A model generated the notes under the pieces. The model made no database searches, had not been told where the DNA came from, and worked only from the letters and a program-made list of their open reading frames with translations. A program made the position numbers and the translations under genes. This document shows positions 1 to 12,600 of a DNA stretch of 64,000 bases, piece by piece (position 1 is the first letter of the stretch; each line of letters opens with the position of its first letter). Source of the DNA: Sinohyriopsis cumingii (taxonomy: Eukaryota > Mollusca > Bivalvia > Unionida > Unionidae); the NCBI GenBank assembly GCA_028554795.2, contig CM068841.1, positions 27,025,721 through 27,089,720 of the forward strand. The letters run 5' to 3'.

Positions 1-3000
1 AGCTGAATGAGGCGTGATCTCCTTCGACTCAAAGGCTCCATTCTATTAAGGTACCACTTGAAAGCACGAACTGGGATATGGTGAACTTGTGTATGGATTT
101 GTTGCTGACAACACCACTTTAGAAAGTCCCACAGCAGAGCCAAAGGTCTTGGGACTTGGTTCTTCCTTGTCATTTGAAATAAATCACCACTGTAAGACTG
201 TAGAGTTGACAGAGAGAATGAGAACTCGCTTGCCATGGAAATATTCCTGCCACCAGTGAAAGGCTTTGACAATGGCTATCATCTCCAGAATTTATTGATA
301 TGTGAAGGTGATACCATGGTTTGGATTTCAATGCCCAATCCTTTGGGAGATGAAATATGTTGCCTGTGTATTGAACTCCATACCTAGGTGATCAAATTGT
401 TGAAATGGTACTAGGTTGGATTTTTCCTTGCTGACGAATAGTCCTGATTGGTAACAAAGGTGATCATGTCTTGTTAGATGTAACATGAAGGTATGCACTG
501 TTTAACTCCACACTGATGGCAAAGTCTCCCTCCTCAATGGCATTCAAAGTGTGCTGTGATTTTTCCATTGAGAACCAAGGGGCATGGATGAATTGATTGA
601 GGGCACTTAGGCTGATAACCAGAGTGACATTTGCCTTTGGGACCAAGAAAAGTCTGGAACAAATGATAGGTATGTGAGAACTGTGGTTTTCGCTGGGTGG
701 AGTTTCAATAGGACAGCTTTTAAAGGTTCGTGTCCTATAAGTGGCTCCTGGGTCTTTTTGTTGATATCCTGCACTATCCCTGTATCAATACTGTGTTTGT
801 GAGAGGAAGTGAAATTGGTCTCCTAGTTGGATTGTTTGCAGACTTTTTTAGTCTAGTCATCAAACAGAAGGTTAGATTATAAAGGCTGTGCTATCAGCTT
901 GGCCTTATGGTGATCCTTCAGGACAGTGCAATTGTAAATATGTAGCTACAGTTATGGCATTGGCCAAAGTGTACTGAGTGGTTCTGTTCAGCACTTGGGC
1001 CATTCCTGAGACTGACTTCCATGAATGCCCTGAGGTATTCAGAGTGAGAGAAGGTAAGCTACATTCTGCATGTTGGAAGATAGCCATAGACACGAAAGTC
1101 CAACATCAAAGCCATGGCAACGATATTGCACACTAAAGTGTTGTATTTCATCAAAGGCCATCTGGTCCATATGTATGGAGTGTGGCTTTGTCATCCCCAA
1201 AGCAGCAATATCACTGTAAACTGCTGGGGCTTCCAAATGAATGACTGGTTTGTGGCAAAGGTAGAATCGACACTGAACTGTTGATGAAAGAGGGTCAGAA
1301 AGTCAGTAACTCTCCCAGACTGGAAGTAATTAAAGTCAGACTCTTCCATTTTGTCGTAAGATCAACAAATAATAGAGCTCTGGTCCAGGTTGTTGATGGA
1401 CTGGAAGGAGAACAACACTCTGGGGGTCTAAAGCTCAGAAGGCTGAATCATCCTGTCCCATCAGATGATGTAGAACAGATCACAGCAGTAGAGAACAAAC
1501 ATCATCTTGGTTGCACAAGGTGAGATTATGGTCCCCTGTAATGCTTGAGACTTACCTGGCAAAAAGTGATGAGATCTGTCGCTCACTAAACATGCAGAAT
1601 GCTCTGAATTAGAAACTGTGACTTCAAGACAGTCACTGAGTAGTCTCTTTTCGTGGTAGAGTGTAGAGAAATAGCAAAGCGACATCTGTTGAGATGTGAG
1701 GAACTATTCATGGCATTGTGCCGAATGAGTGACTGAAGATGGCATGAAGGTTACATGGGTCCATGCACATCTGTTAAAGTCGGGTTTGACATACTGGAAA
1801 ATAAGCTATTAGTGATTGAAACAGTAATACTGATGTTTTGGTCCTTTGTGATCCCTAGTATATGATCTAGGCCAGTCACAACAGAAACAGGCCATCTGTG
1901 TGGGGAGGATATCAAAAGGATCATCAGTTGGGATGGGTTATGGGAAGTTTGATCTATGTAACCTGTCTGTGTATCTGTTGAGTGTGAATGAACTTGGCTG
2001 TATGTTAGCTCTGTCCCTCGCTATTCCATAGTAGGAATCAAGTAGAACCCCTGTAACCCCTGTAAGCAATGTAGACTGAGTTGCCAACAATGGTGACTCA
2101 GAGTCTGTCAATGTCTGGCACATCGTGGCTGAAGAGTAAGATGATTTATCTTGTCCGTAAGAACCTCTCAAACTGATGAAAGGTCAACATGCAGACTGGT
2201 GATGTCTTCATCCTGAGCTGTGTTTCTGCACTTTGCCCATTGTTCTAATCTGTAAGACAAATTCAGCAAAACATATAAAACTGTAGACCTGTACCTGTCT
2301 TTCAGAATGCAATGTCCGTGCAGAGCTAAATCTTAACAGGCTGACCCAGAAACTGATAAAATCTAATAAAGCAATGAAGTGTACAGGTAAAATATAATGA
2401 CAATACCACCTGTATGGAGGAGAAGTATAAACCTGTGGGCATGCCCATAAGATGACTGAATAAAGTGGGGAGGGGGCGCAGAGCTAAACCAAATGATGGA
2501 TACCTGTGAAAATGTGATAGCAGATGATCTCAATTAAACTGCTAGCTGTAGGAAAGGTCAAGGACATGTACAGGTAGAATCAAAGAAGCATGGTGTTCCA
2601 AGGCAAAGGATGCTATGGTAAGGTAAACTCACCTGTATGGTCCCAGAAATGATGGAATTATACGTATATAAGGAGCTTCTTAAGAACATATAGACCTGCA
2701 TACATTCCAATATTGTAGCCCAAACCAAGCTTGCAAAGTCGCATAGGCTACTCATGCGAGTGACTAAGTGATCTTTAAATGTGATGGAATGTTATGACTC
2801 AAGTGTCACCTATAAAAACATACATGAGCATGACAAGACAGAGTAAAACATGTATAGAAATCTTAACTGTACTTATCCAATCAGAGCGGAAACTATATAG
2901 AAATTACACAAGTTTCTATATTACACAAAAACACCTTCACATAAAAAGGAACTGAGGCAACCATTATAGACAATTACAAAATAGGTGTGACAATATCCAT

Positions 3001-3260
3001 TATGAGGCAATTTCATGTAGGGAAAAAGGCCCACAGACCGCCTGTACAAACAAAAGACATTGGAATAGAAACTCCTGAATATGTACCCATTCATAATGGA
3101 ATTACACATACATTAGGTGTTTTTATAAGCACTAGAGACTTGCACAAACAAAATATTATAGCCCAAACTTAGACTCCCCGTGCCAGTACCTAAACATGTG
3201 ACGAAGACAAAGTGTAAGCAAACTGTATAGGCAGAACTTTATCGGGATAGAAAGAGATCT
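1..3260 (-). mobile_element. DIRS-type retrotransposon relic, copy 1 (runs off window start)
   Basis: About 1-1740 and 2990-3260 align on the same strand with 54720-57010 of the complete DIRS-like element. They share the RNase H-like and RT blocks and the 5' region (for example CAGTACCTAAACATGTG against CAAGTACCTAAATGTG). Minus-strand reading at 464-646 gives an RT fragment with SALNQFIHAPWFSM and GDFAISVELNSAYLH. Relative to copy 2 it lacks about 330 bp of the RNase H region and part of the RT, and it carries about 1.3 kb (1740-2990) that copy 2 lacks. That extra part could be an upstream gag-like region or an unrelated insertion. No terminal repeat was seen near 3260. Multiple stops and frame changes show it is dead. 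Confidence 0.75.
464..646 (-). pseudogene. DIRS reverse transcriptase fragment (copy 1)
   Basis: A 60-codon open stretch containing LSALNQFIHAPWFSMEKSQ and FAISVELNSAYLH. The paralogue at 55628-55876 reads VGLDGAYLHFPI at the same place, the RT motif A area (usually xDLKDAYLHIPI in DIRS). Here the aspartate is replaced by asparagine and the frame stops soon after. Confidence 0.7.
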
Positions 3261-3649
3261 GCAGTGTCAATTGACAAAAATTGGCTAAATCTATTTGAAT
3301 GCAAACCTGAATACAAACACAAAATATGCTGACTAATTATTTATATTCAGCTATCACTTTAATGAGTCTACATGTCTAACTTTCACTGAATGACCATGAA
3401 GTCTACAAATTCTGCAATGAGTATGACAAAGTGTTCAATCAGAATGCTGTATCACTTTCATATTCTTTTTTCAAATTTGTAAAGCAGTGCTCGTTTGTCC
3501 TTTTTCTGATCTGTCATGTTCTGAAGTTTAAAAAGATCCAGTCATATAACTTCTAAAAGTCACACTTTAAAAGCCCGTTTTGCATAACACTTGGCACCAT
3601 TTCTTCAAAATTAAAGGCTAATACGTTACCTAACAATATTAATACATTG
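3261..3649. other. AT-rich spacer, nothing recognised
   Basis: Between the DIRS relic and repeat A. No coding motif, tandem structure or splice-framed exon could be seen on either strand. Confidence 0.5.
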
Positions 3650-5390
3650 TGAACACGCCACAGCACACTATGTTATAACACAAATTTGGATATAACACAG
3701 TTGTGACATGGCTCCCGAAATTTCACATACATGTACTTTTCTAATACAAATTTTTTTTTCTTTCTTTCTTAAAAGTACAAAAAGTAACATTTAAAAGTTT
3801 ATTATCATTTCTGGGGATCAGAGAATTCTAACAGAAGAAGATCGTGCAGTGGTTCCTGCAATTTCATATATATGTATTTATCTCGTACACGAAAAGAGTT
3901 TCTTCTCTGTGAAAGTAAGAAAATAACAGGTAAAAATTTGCCGATGTTGAAAGTTGCGACTTATTTTCATTACTGGCAACAAAATATATTATCTGGTTAT
4001 TCACCCACCCACCCCAGACACTGTTGACTGTTTAGACCTGTAACCCGGATTTGGAGTGAAGAAATTCAGAGGCACCATGAAAGGAAGCCACAAACTTGAT
4101 ATAAAATGCACTGGAATTTATATATTGTTAGATAAACAAATTCATTGTTCATACTGACTAACCACCTCAACAGCGCATAGTTATATCATAATCTGCTTAT
4201 TCTGACATCTGGACTGAGTACTGTATACTGTATGATCTTGGTATTTTGTTTTCTTAAACATTTTTGGTAGAGGAGATCAACTGGACAAAATATTATCTCA
4301 CAATGGATCTTTCCGACAAAATAGTATCGGATTCTCGGCTGCACGCTCGTAATTAATATGTTTATTCTGACTGACCTCTGTGAGTGGACGGTAAGTAAAA
4401 TTCCTCTTCTTTTTGCTTATTGAATTAAATCCTTTGGAACACTTATATTTTCTGTAGTAATCCCTGTCAGAACAGAACATCTGTGTATTCAACGTCTGTT
4501 AGCCTTTTTTTAAAAAAAATCAAATTCTGACGCATGCATGAAAGGTAGTATCATTGTCACTAGAAATGTCACAAAAACACACACACACACAAAAATAACA
4601 CAAAAAAAGCACAAACAATAACAGAGATCTACTTGTTTGTCTGTCTATGCCATTGGGACTAGGTACAATCAACCACTTTTGAAAGCAGGAAAAGTATTTG
4701 CTACAATTGACAAAACAACAGCAAATTCCTTTTGTTTTTAAAATGTAACCAGAAACAATAGTTTTGCTGAAACTTCAAAGAAAACTGATGAGAAGAAGAA
4801 AAAATCAGTATCAATCAATACTCTACAGTTATTTGATGTTGCCGCCACAATGAGAAACATACATCTGTTTGGTCCTCCAAAGCTGTCCTTTACCAGTACC
4901 TTCAATAACATGTGGTGTTTAATTCATCAAAGAAAGCCGACTACAATTTTCAATAAAAAATAAATAACCTTTTATCAAAGGAAGTTAGCAGCAAGTTTTA
5001 AATAAAAGTAATTGAATCTGATAGATTGTTGTATTTACCAAAGTGAATGGAACAAGATTATTGTACCATGAAAGGTTCATTTCTGCAGAAAAATGTATAC
5101 TTATGGTAGCTACCAATGGCAGCATAAAACGCCATCAAGTTAACTGAAGATGGGGTGGTATCTTGCAAAGATTTTGTTTAACTTTCTAATTTGTTCAAGT
5201 TTTCAATTCCCTATCAATAGTCTCACCCCCATGGTAGCCTCAGCAAGAGATTTCTGTCTCCAGCTGACCATAATCTAGACCAATTTAAGTACATGTACAT
5301 GTACCATGTAAACAGCTACATCCATGTTCTATTTGTGACAATTGTAGTGAATTGTTAAGTGACAATCAGATATAGATCAAAATGAGGACT
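3650..5390 (-). repeat. Dispersed repeat A, copy 1 (decayed DNA transposon?)
   Basis: The reverse complement aligns over its whole length with 39985-41570. Shared blocks include the end GGATATAACACAGTTGTG (against CAATCGTGTTATATCC), ATGTATTTATCTCGTACACG, the coding-like block at 4298-4492 and the far end TGAATTGTTAAGTGACAATC. Minus-strand 4298-4492 encodes a YRKYKCSKGFNSISKKKRNF block followed by TEVSQNK. Copy 2 gives YRKYECSEVFNSM, KRNFTYHP and TEVSQNK, so an element protein was probably once encoded. I do not recognise the family. Confidence 0.6.
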
Positions 5391-5669
5391 ACCATTTTTT
5401 GTAATATATATGTGTTATTTGTGTTTTCTGATGGGATATGAGACATATATGAAATTTATAACATGTGATCTATACTCGAATTCATGGATTTATTATATAC
5501 AAGTACAGTACCTAATGGATTATGGATTGTACTACACAAATGTAAGTTGTCTATATACAAGTTTTTCAGACTAGTTTGCTTTCATTTAATCAAAATCACG
5601 TAGTTTTGCTCCCACTTTTATTACCTCCCCCACAAAATTTAGGAAAGTGCATCATTTTCATCAGTTAAC

Positions 5670-6336
5670 TGACTTGGTTGGTTATAACACGGTGATATCT
5701 ATAGTGTGGTTGAGTTCTATGAACCCCAACTACTGTGGTTGGTTATAACATGGTGAGATCTATAAAGTGGTTGAGTTCTATGAACCCCAACTACTGTGGT
5801 TGGTTATAACACGGTGAAATCTATAAAGTGGTTGAGTTCTATGAACTCAACTACCGTGGTTGGTTATAATACGGTGAGATCTATAAAGTGGTTGAGTTCT
5901 ATGAACCCAACTACCGTGGTTGGTTATAACACGGTGAAATCTATAAAGTGGTTGAGTTCTATGAACCCAACTACCGTGGTTGGTTATAATATGGTGAGAT
6001 CTATAAAGTGGTTGAGTTCTATGAACCCAACTACCGTGGTTGGTTATAACATGGTGAAATCTATAAAGTGGTTGAGTTCTATGAACCCAACTACCGTGGT
6101 TGGTTATAACACGGTGAAATCTATAAAGTGGTTGAGTTCTATGAACCCAACTACCGTGGTTGGTTATAATACGGTGAGATCTATAAAGTGGTTGAGTTCT
6201 ATGAACCCAACTACCGTGGTTGGTTATAACACAGCGAAATCTATAAAGTGGTTGAGTTCTATGAACCCAACTACCGTGGTTGGTTATAACACGGTGAGAT
6301 CTATAATGTGGTTGAGTTCTATCATCCCCAACTACA
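5670..6336. repeat. 60-bp minisatellite, about 11 copies, dimeric pattern
   Basis: The unit contains CGTGGTTGGTTATAACACGG and GTGGTTGAGTTCTATGAACC. Units begin near 5678, 5739, 5800 and then every 60 bp to about 6280. The first two are 61 bp long. They alternate between a GAGATC and a GAAATC version, giving a 120-bp dimer over most of the array. Because 60 is divisible by 3, the array is open on both strands for about 180 codons. These are not considered genes. It lies in the intron after the HR1 exon or downstream of the gene. Confidence 0.95.
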
Positions 6337-6953
6337 CTGTATAATGAATTTGTGAGGCAAAGTTTCAAGAAACATGTTTTCATGGAAATGTGTCATGCAG
6401 GTGCTATAAACAGAAAATAAGGGAAGTACAAGTAGGTACAGAAAGGACAAATTTGCTCTTTTGCCATTCTTTGCAGCAGTCAATATTTTTAAAATATGCT
6501 GAAATTTATATGATTGGGATTAAAAAGATGATAATGAAAATGAAAAACATGTCTTTTTATTGCTTTATTTTTTTAAAATTATTTTTTAATGGACCAGAAA
6601 AGAATACATTAGGTACAGGCAAGTGTAAGACACACTAAGGCAGAAAAAAGCATGATTATACCAAAAGCTTAATGGTTGTCAAGTATGTAGTCACCTGTAG
6701 CTTCGCCAATCAAACCATAATTTTCACTTCACTCATGAAATATCTCCTTATATCTAATCAACAAATGTAGATATCCTTTATTTTATTTCACTGACTTTTA
6801 TTTTCTGAACATGATCTTATTACAATACAAGAAAATAGGATAGCATAAATGTGCTTTTATTCAATATGTAGAGTTCTACATTAAAACATAAATTGTCTAA
6901 ATGGTACAGTAAGTGTATATCACTTTAATTTCTTTGCATTCCATTCATCTTAC
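6337..6953. other. Sequence 3' of the HR1 exon, no feature
   Basis: AT-rich with poly-T and poly-A runs around 6540-6590. The 82-codon plus-strand frame starting at 6390 has low-complexity composition and no motif. Nothing else is visible. Confidence 0.4.
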
Positions 6954-7062
6954 CTTCTCTTCCTTTCTTTTCTCTTTCAATTGACTGTCTCAGATGTAAT
7001 AAATACTGCTGTAAAGTTGATTTCCTGTGGTCTGTTTTCATTGTAAACTGTTTATCCTCTGC
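6954..7062 (-). CDS. NOSTRIN: Nostrin-like exon h (HR1-like helix)
   Basis: 109 nt: 36 codons plus one base, with an ATTCCAG acceptor and a GTAAGA donor. It begins AEDKQFTMKTDHRKSTLQQY and ends EREKKGREG. Nostrin has the corresponding RRKSLL…LQRDIE…DKEGLER stretch, the HR1/coiled-coil domain between F-BAR and SH3. It ends in phase 1, so at least one more exon must follow at lower coordinates. None was recognised between 3300 and 6950, and 1-3260 is retrotransposon. Confidence 0.82.
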
Positions 7063-9569
7063 CTGGAATATGAACTGGCATTGTATTGAAAGTAAACTAA
7101 ATTAATTACTAATATTGTAGTGAATAGAAAGAAACTAAATTACTGGGTATGAAAGCTGAAATTGGCATTGTAATGAAGAAGAAAAAATATTGGCATGAGG
7201 GATGAAATTGATATTGTAATTAAAGGAAACTAGATTATTGGCATAATGGTTGTTTTGAATTAATAACTAAATATGTGTGCTTGTAAAGTTGATGTTACTC
7301 ATCTGTAACATCAATGATCACTATGGTTTGATGAACATTATGGTTGGTGTAAATATACATGCGCATGGGCTCTCATATATATTTCAAGGAAATGTGTCAA
7401 AACTGTTTTAAATGTTTTCACCTTTTTCATTTTCTGGTGAAGTTTTAGAAACAAAATTTAAATTGCTTGTTGGAATCAAACTACAAACAACACATACCCT
7501 TATCAGTGAGCATGTAATATGCCAGCACATCAGGATCTATATTTATAGTTCACCTGATTATTTCTAACAAGCTGCATAGACCCAGATCTGCCAGTGCATT
7601 GTACAACAGTAGATCCCTGTCTGTTAAGTTTGCTACTGGACTTGATGTATAAGCAAATATATTCTGTATGCAATAATTCAGTTTACTACATAATGGTTCA
7701 ATACACCATAAAATATGCTGACTCAGGGATAGGCATTAACAGCTGTCAAATTGCCCAAGGCCAACTGAAATCTGACTTCTTTTTGTTAAAACTAACTGTA
7801 TGAACAAGCAAATGACATGAAGGATACTGATCCACTCATTTAATTTCCATGACAATATATGAAAAGAACTGACTACTATTTACAAATAGTATCAACTTTT
7901 GCAAAGCATATAAACATTAGTATCACTTCAACTTGCCTATAACATATTTACAGTTTCTCTGGACATTTGGGCAAGTGAATTTCACTACTTGCCAGAACAT
8001 ATAAAGACAATTATTTTATTAGTTGATGCCCAACAATGTGACATTGTGTCTAAATCTTAATCAAACTTTTCAATATCACTCATTTAAATTATTTGAGACC
8101 AATAAAAATTTCAAGATGAACTGTTTCTGACATGCTCAATATGGTGAAAGATACTCATTGCATACTTGGATACTGAGTTCCAGTAAAACATATATACAAC
8201 CAAAAAAATGGCATTGTCAATGTGGAGAATCAACCATAGATCCAACTATGCAACTTTGAATTTTGTATAATTTTCATATGAACTCTCAGAGTACCCTGGC
8301 ATTTTACCTAGGTACCTTCTATGCTGAAAGGTAATTCCTCAAATTAGAGGTTTTGAGATTATTGTAAGTGATTTTATTACCACTTCCAGTCATACATCAG
8401 CTTTCAAACTTTCCACTTAGATGATCAAAGCTAAAGCAAAATAGTTCAACCAATCAAGTATTCACATTATCACATAAAGGTAAACAATTGCCTTTTATTC
8501 ACCCCAAACAAACTCTATAGCCCATTTTGAACTACACCAATGACTGGCACCTGATTTGCAAAAAGGGCAAACTTAACTCTTATTCTTGCATATTTAAGGG
8601 CAGCATAAATCATATCATAATGATGACTTATCTTTTTTTAATTTAATGAGAAACATCAAAAACAGAACTTAACACTGTCTTTTCAATGAAAGGTAATCAG
8701 TTAGTTATTGTTTGAAATGGACAAAAGCAAACCTTGCAATGAACCAATCAATTTCAGTCGCCAGCCAAAATATCATCTGTTTCAATGCATGATACACTGG
8801 TTGTTCACTGTATTTTGCACTTGGCTGTACTAGAGATAAACAATTCAACACAGCATACTCACATAGCAATCTATAAGAAACTGTTCTAGAACATTGCTGC
8901 TGGTGCCTCGTTGTTGGGCCACAGTTTTAATATCACCATTCATATCAACCGACAATATTGCTTCATGAAGTTTATCACAACTCTGAAAGGTAAAATAGAT
9001 AATTAAATTAAAAAAGCATACATTTCGCATGAAGTAAAACAGCCTGCACAGTGAATCTAAGAGCAAAAACTAACTCTATAAGAAAAGTGTAAAGTACTCA
9101 TTTGTGACAGATTTATGTTTTAATTATTTTTAATTTTGTATTTCACCTCTATATATTTCACAGCTTAAAAAAGACTTGTCTGGATACATGGATTATACAG
9201 TATGACATGTTACTGATAACACATTTCATGTACAAATCATACTTTTGAAATAACACATTTAATATCAAGATGTCATATCAGACATAAATATGATGTTGGA
9301 GATGTCTGAATGTGCTTTTAGGCATTTATATAACATCACATAACAAGAATAATTAAATATTGTATTTTCACTCATTTTCTGTCACACTTCTGAAATACAC
9401 TGATCAATTTTGATGTATTGTTTATCGCAGCTCACATAGCCCCAAGAAGACCTGATATCACTCACCTGGTACTTGATGTATGACACTTAATCACACACAT
9501 ATTGAAACCGCAGAGGCAAAAGAAAAGTTTGACGAAGATAACTGCCACATATTTATTATCTATTCTAGA

Positions 9570-9624
<55 letters not shown>

Positions 9625-12600
9625 CACTTTCTCAGAATAAAATGGGCAAGGCATATACACAACTAGCCCTGTCTTTTGGATCACTTCTTGCCCATGGAGA
9701 CTTGGCCCCAATTCCTAATATAAAAAATGTGTTACAACTCTATGGACTTAAACTAAGTAACAGAAAAGAGCAATAACCAACAAGTTTTGTCAAATTCAAC
9801 AAATAATTTATTTCCCTACAAAACAAAAGTGACATTTAAAAAAAAGAAGTTACAGTATTTGTGAATTAAATCCCAAATAGTCTTAAAGGTTTTATCACAA
9901 GTCCAAATGTATAAAGTTTCAACTGAATTCCAGTGACATTCCAAATAAGTTCCAATGGTAAATGTGTTGATGTCTCGGTAGTCTCAGATGTGGTATAGTG
10001 TCAGTGGCTTGAATTGTGATGATATACTAACAGTCTTTTGATGTATTACAGTAATATAATCCAAAAATATTCTTGTCTGAATGCACAAAATTCCAAATTA
10101 ATGTAGCAATCAAAGAATATTAGTAATAAGTACACTGTATTTCCAGTGAAGAATAATGTGAATAATTAATTTTGCCTGAATGAAAATCTGAACACAACAA
10201 TAAGACTAACAATAATAAACAAACAAGAGATGCAGACGCTAGCACTTTTGATTTGTAAACAAATCATGTACACTCCCGTAGTAGGTGCTTAACATTTTGG
10301 TTGATTAAATTTGTTTCTGAATGAAGTAAAGCAGATGTTTTGTGGACTGCCACAGACCAACTGCTTTGGCACATTCCGCATTAACTTTTTTGATACAATG
10401 TTTCAGATTTAGGCTGGTTATACAGTAGATGCCAGAAAAGTCCTTACAAATAATATGCAAGTGACAAGGCATAAACTGTCTTCTTTAGCTGGTGATAAGA
10501 ATAGCAAAAAAATATATAAAAGTTTTACATCCTGAATTTCCTCAAATTGTACTTTATTTGTTCTGCAAATCCGAATTACATGAGCCATGTCATAGGTTCT
10601 CAATCTTGATTACATATTTTGAAATTGTACTGTAATTTTGAACATAAGTGCAATTACATCCTCCTTACTGCACCCAAAATGAAATAAGCATTAAATTCCA
10701 TAGCGTCTTTTTGATAATTGCAATTGAAAGACTTCATATTTTTCCCAAATTATGATTTCAAACATTCAATGACAGAAACAGAAACACATTTGGAGATGTC
10801 AACATGCTTCTCCCTCGTTTCTTCAATCTGATATATTTCATGTGGAATAGTCACATATAAATCCAGTCCATGATCATGAAATTTCGTAGAATTGAGAAAA
10901 AAATACCAAATTTTATTCGTTCCAGATCAAAAGGAAAAGTTGATGCATTGTGCATTCAACTATTTTAACTAGACACGCTATTTTCTTTCAAATGTTATGT
11001 CTAGTGCGCAACTAAGTTCAAATGTATCTGGTCGGAGGTATGTGCACAGTAATAATATTGTTGCGTAATGATGAATCTGTGCTTGTGTTTTTAGTTTGGA
11101 ATACGGCATATATTCAGTTACTTTGTTTCTTGTAGTGTATTTTGTTAATATAATTAAGCATTAGGTAGAATAAGAAAATGAGCATATAATAAAAAGGTTA
11201 CTGCATTTGTATGGAAAAATATGAGCTCATTTTGTCAGATGGATATACTGCACTCCCAAGGTCATGCAGTATTCCATCCGAAAAACTCATTCATATTTTC
11301 CCATACAAATGCAGTAACCTATAAATAAAACATATAATCATTAAGAAAAACCAACAAATAATACAAATTAAATATACATAACAGCCCTACCCTTAAAGTA
11401 TATACAATTATCATTAAACAGGGAGTTAATTTGTGCAGTCAGCACAGATTCCTGGGTTTACCCTTACCCCTCTGTGACCCTGCCCATGAAGTCATAACCT
11501 GGAAATCATTGAGATGCCCCAAAAAGGAAACTGCAGTGGCTCAGTGGTTAAGGCACTGAACTCTTAATCAGAAGGTAGTGGGTTTCATTCACACCATCCA
11601 ATCAACCTGGATCTTGCTTATAATCATAATCATCTCAGATCCTGACATGAGCTTACAGGGCAAAATCAGTTCAGTCTCTAGAGTGTTCACAAATCTAGTT
11701 AATCACCTACTGCTAATAATCAAACTCAGCTGATATATTTTCTGACACAGGCTTACATGCCAGATATGACAAAATCTGATCAGAATATGGCCTCTAATAT
11801 GTTCACATATTCAGTCAATTAGATGCAAAATCACCTTATTAATATGCATGGCTGTTGTTCATAATCAAACTCATTTCATGTCCTGATGATTGAAGCTTAC
11901 ATATCAAAACTGATAAGAAACTGATCAGAAATATGGCCTCTAGTGTCTTCAGAAGCTTATTCAATCAAATGCAAGATCTCCTCAATAATATCTGTGGATG
12001 TCATTCATAATCAAACTCACCTGAGAGCTTAATAAAATAAATTACATATATATAAATTGACCAGAAGTATAGCCTCTAGTGTGTTCACAAGCTTGGCCAA
12101 TCAGATGCAAGACCTATTCATTATTATGAGTGGATGTCACTCATAAATGAACCCAACCAAGATTTTGATCATATAAGCTTACAAATCTGATAACAAATAT
12201 GACCTCAAGAATGCTCATAAGTTCAGCCAATCAGACGCAAGATCACTCATAAATATATGTAGATGTCACTCATAATTGAGCTCATATGAGATCTGGATGA
12301 TATAAACTGATATAAAAAAATCTGATAAAAAAATATGGCCTCTAGAGTGTTCACATGCTCATCAAGTCAGATGCAAGATCACCTCAGTAATATGATAACA
12401 CTCTTCTGAGATCTTGATGAAAATAGCTTCCAAACCAAATCTTTTCAGAAAAAATAGTCACTAGTGTGTTCAAAATCTCAGCCAATCACATACAAGACCA
12501 AATCATTAGTATGAGTGGATGTTGCTCATAAGTGAACTCACTTGAGATCTCTTACATACCATATCTGCTCTTTATATGATCTGAAATATGGCTTCAATAG

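Noticed and set aside
4298-4492. Nostrin 3' exon candidate on the minus strand
   Set aside because: Same block occurs inverted at 40773-40994, so it belongs to dispersed repeat A.
5796-6383. Overlapping plus (182 codons) and minus (178 codons) frames
   Set aside because: Both come from the 60-bp minisatellite; open on both strands because 60 is a multiple of 3.
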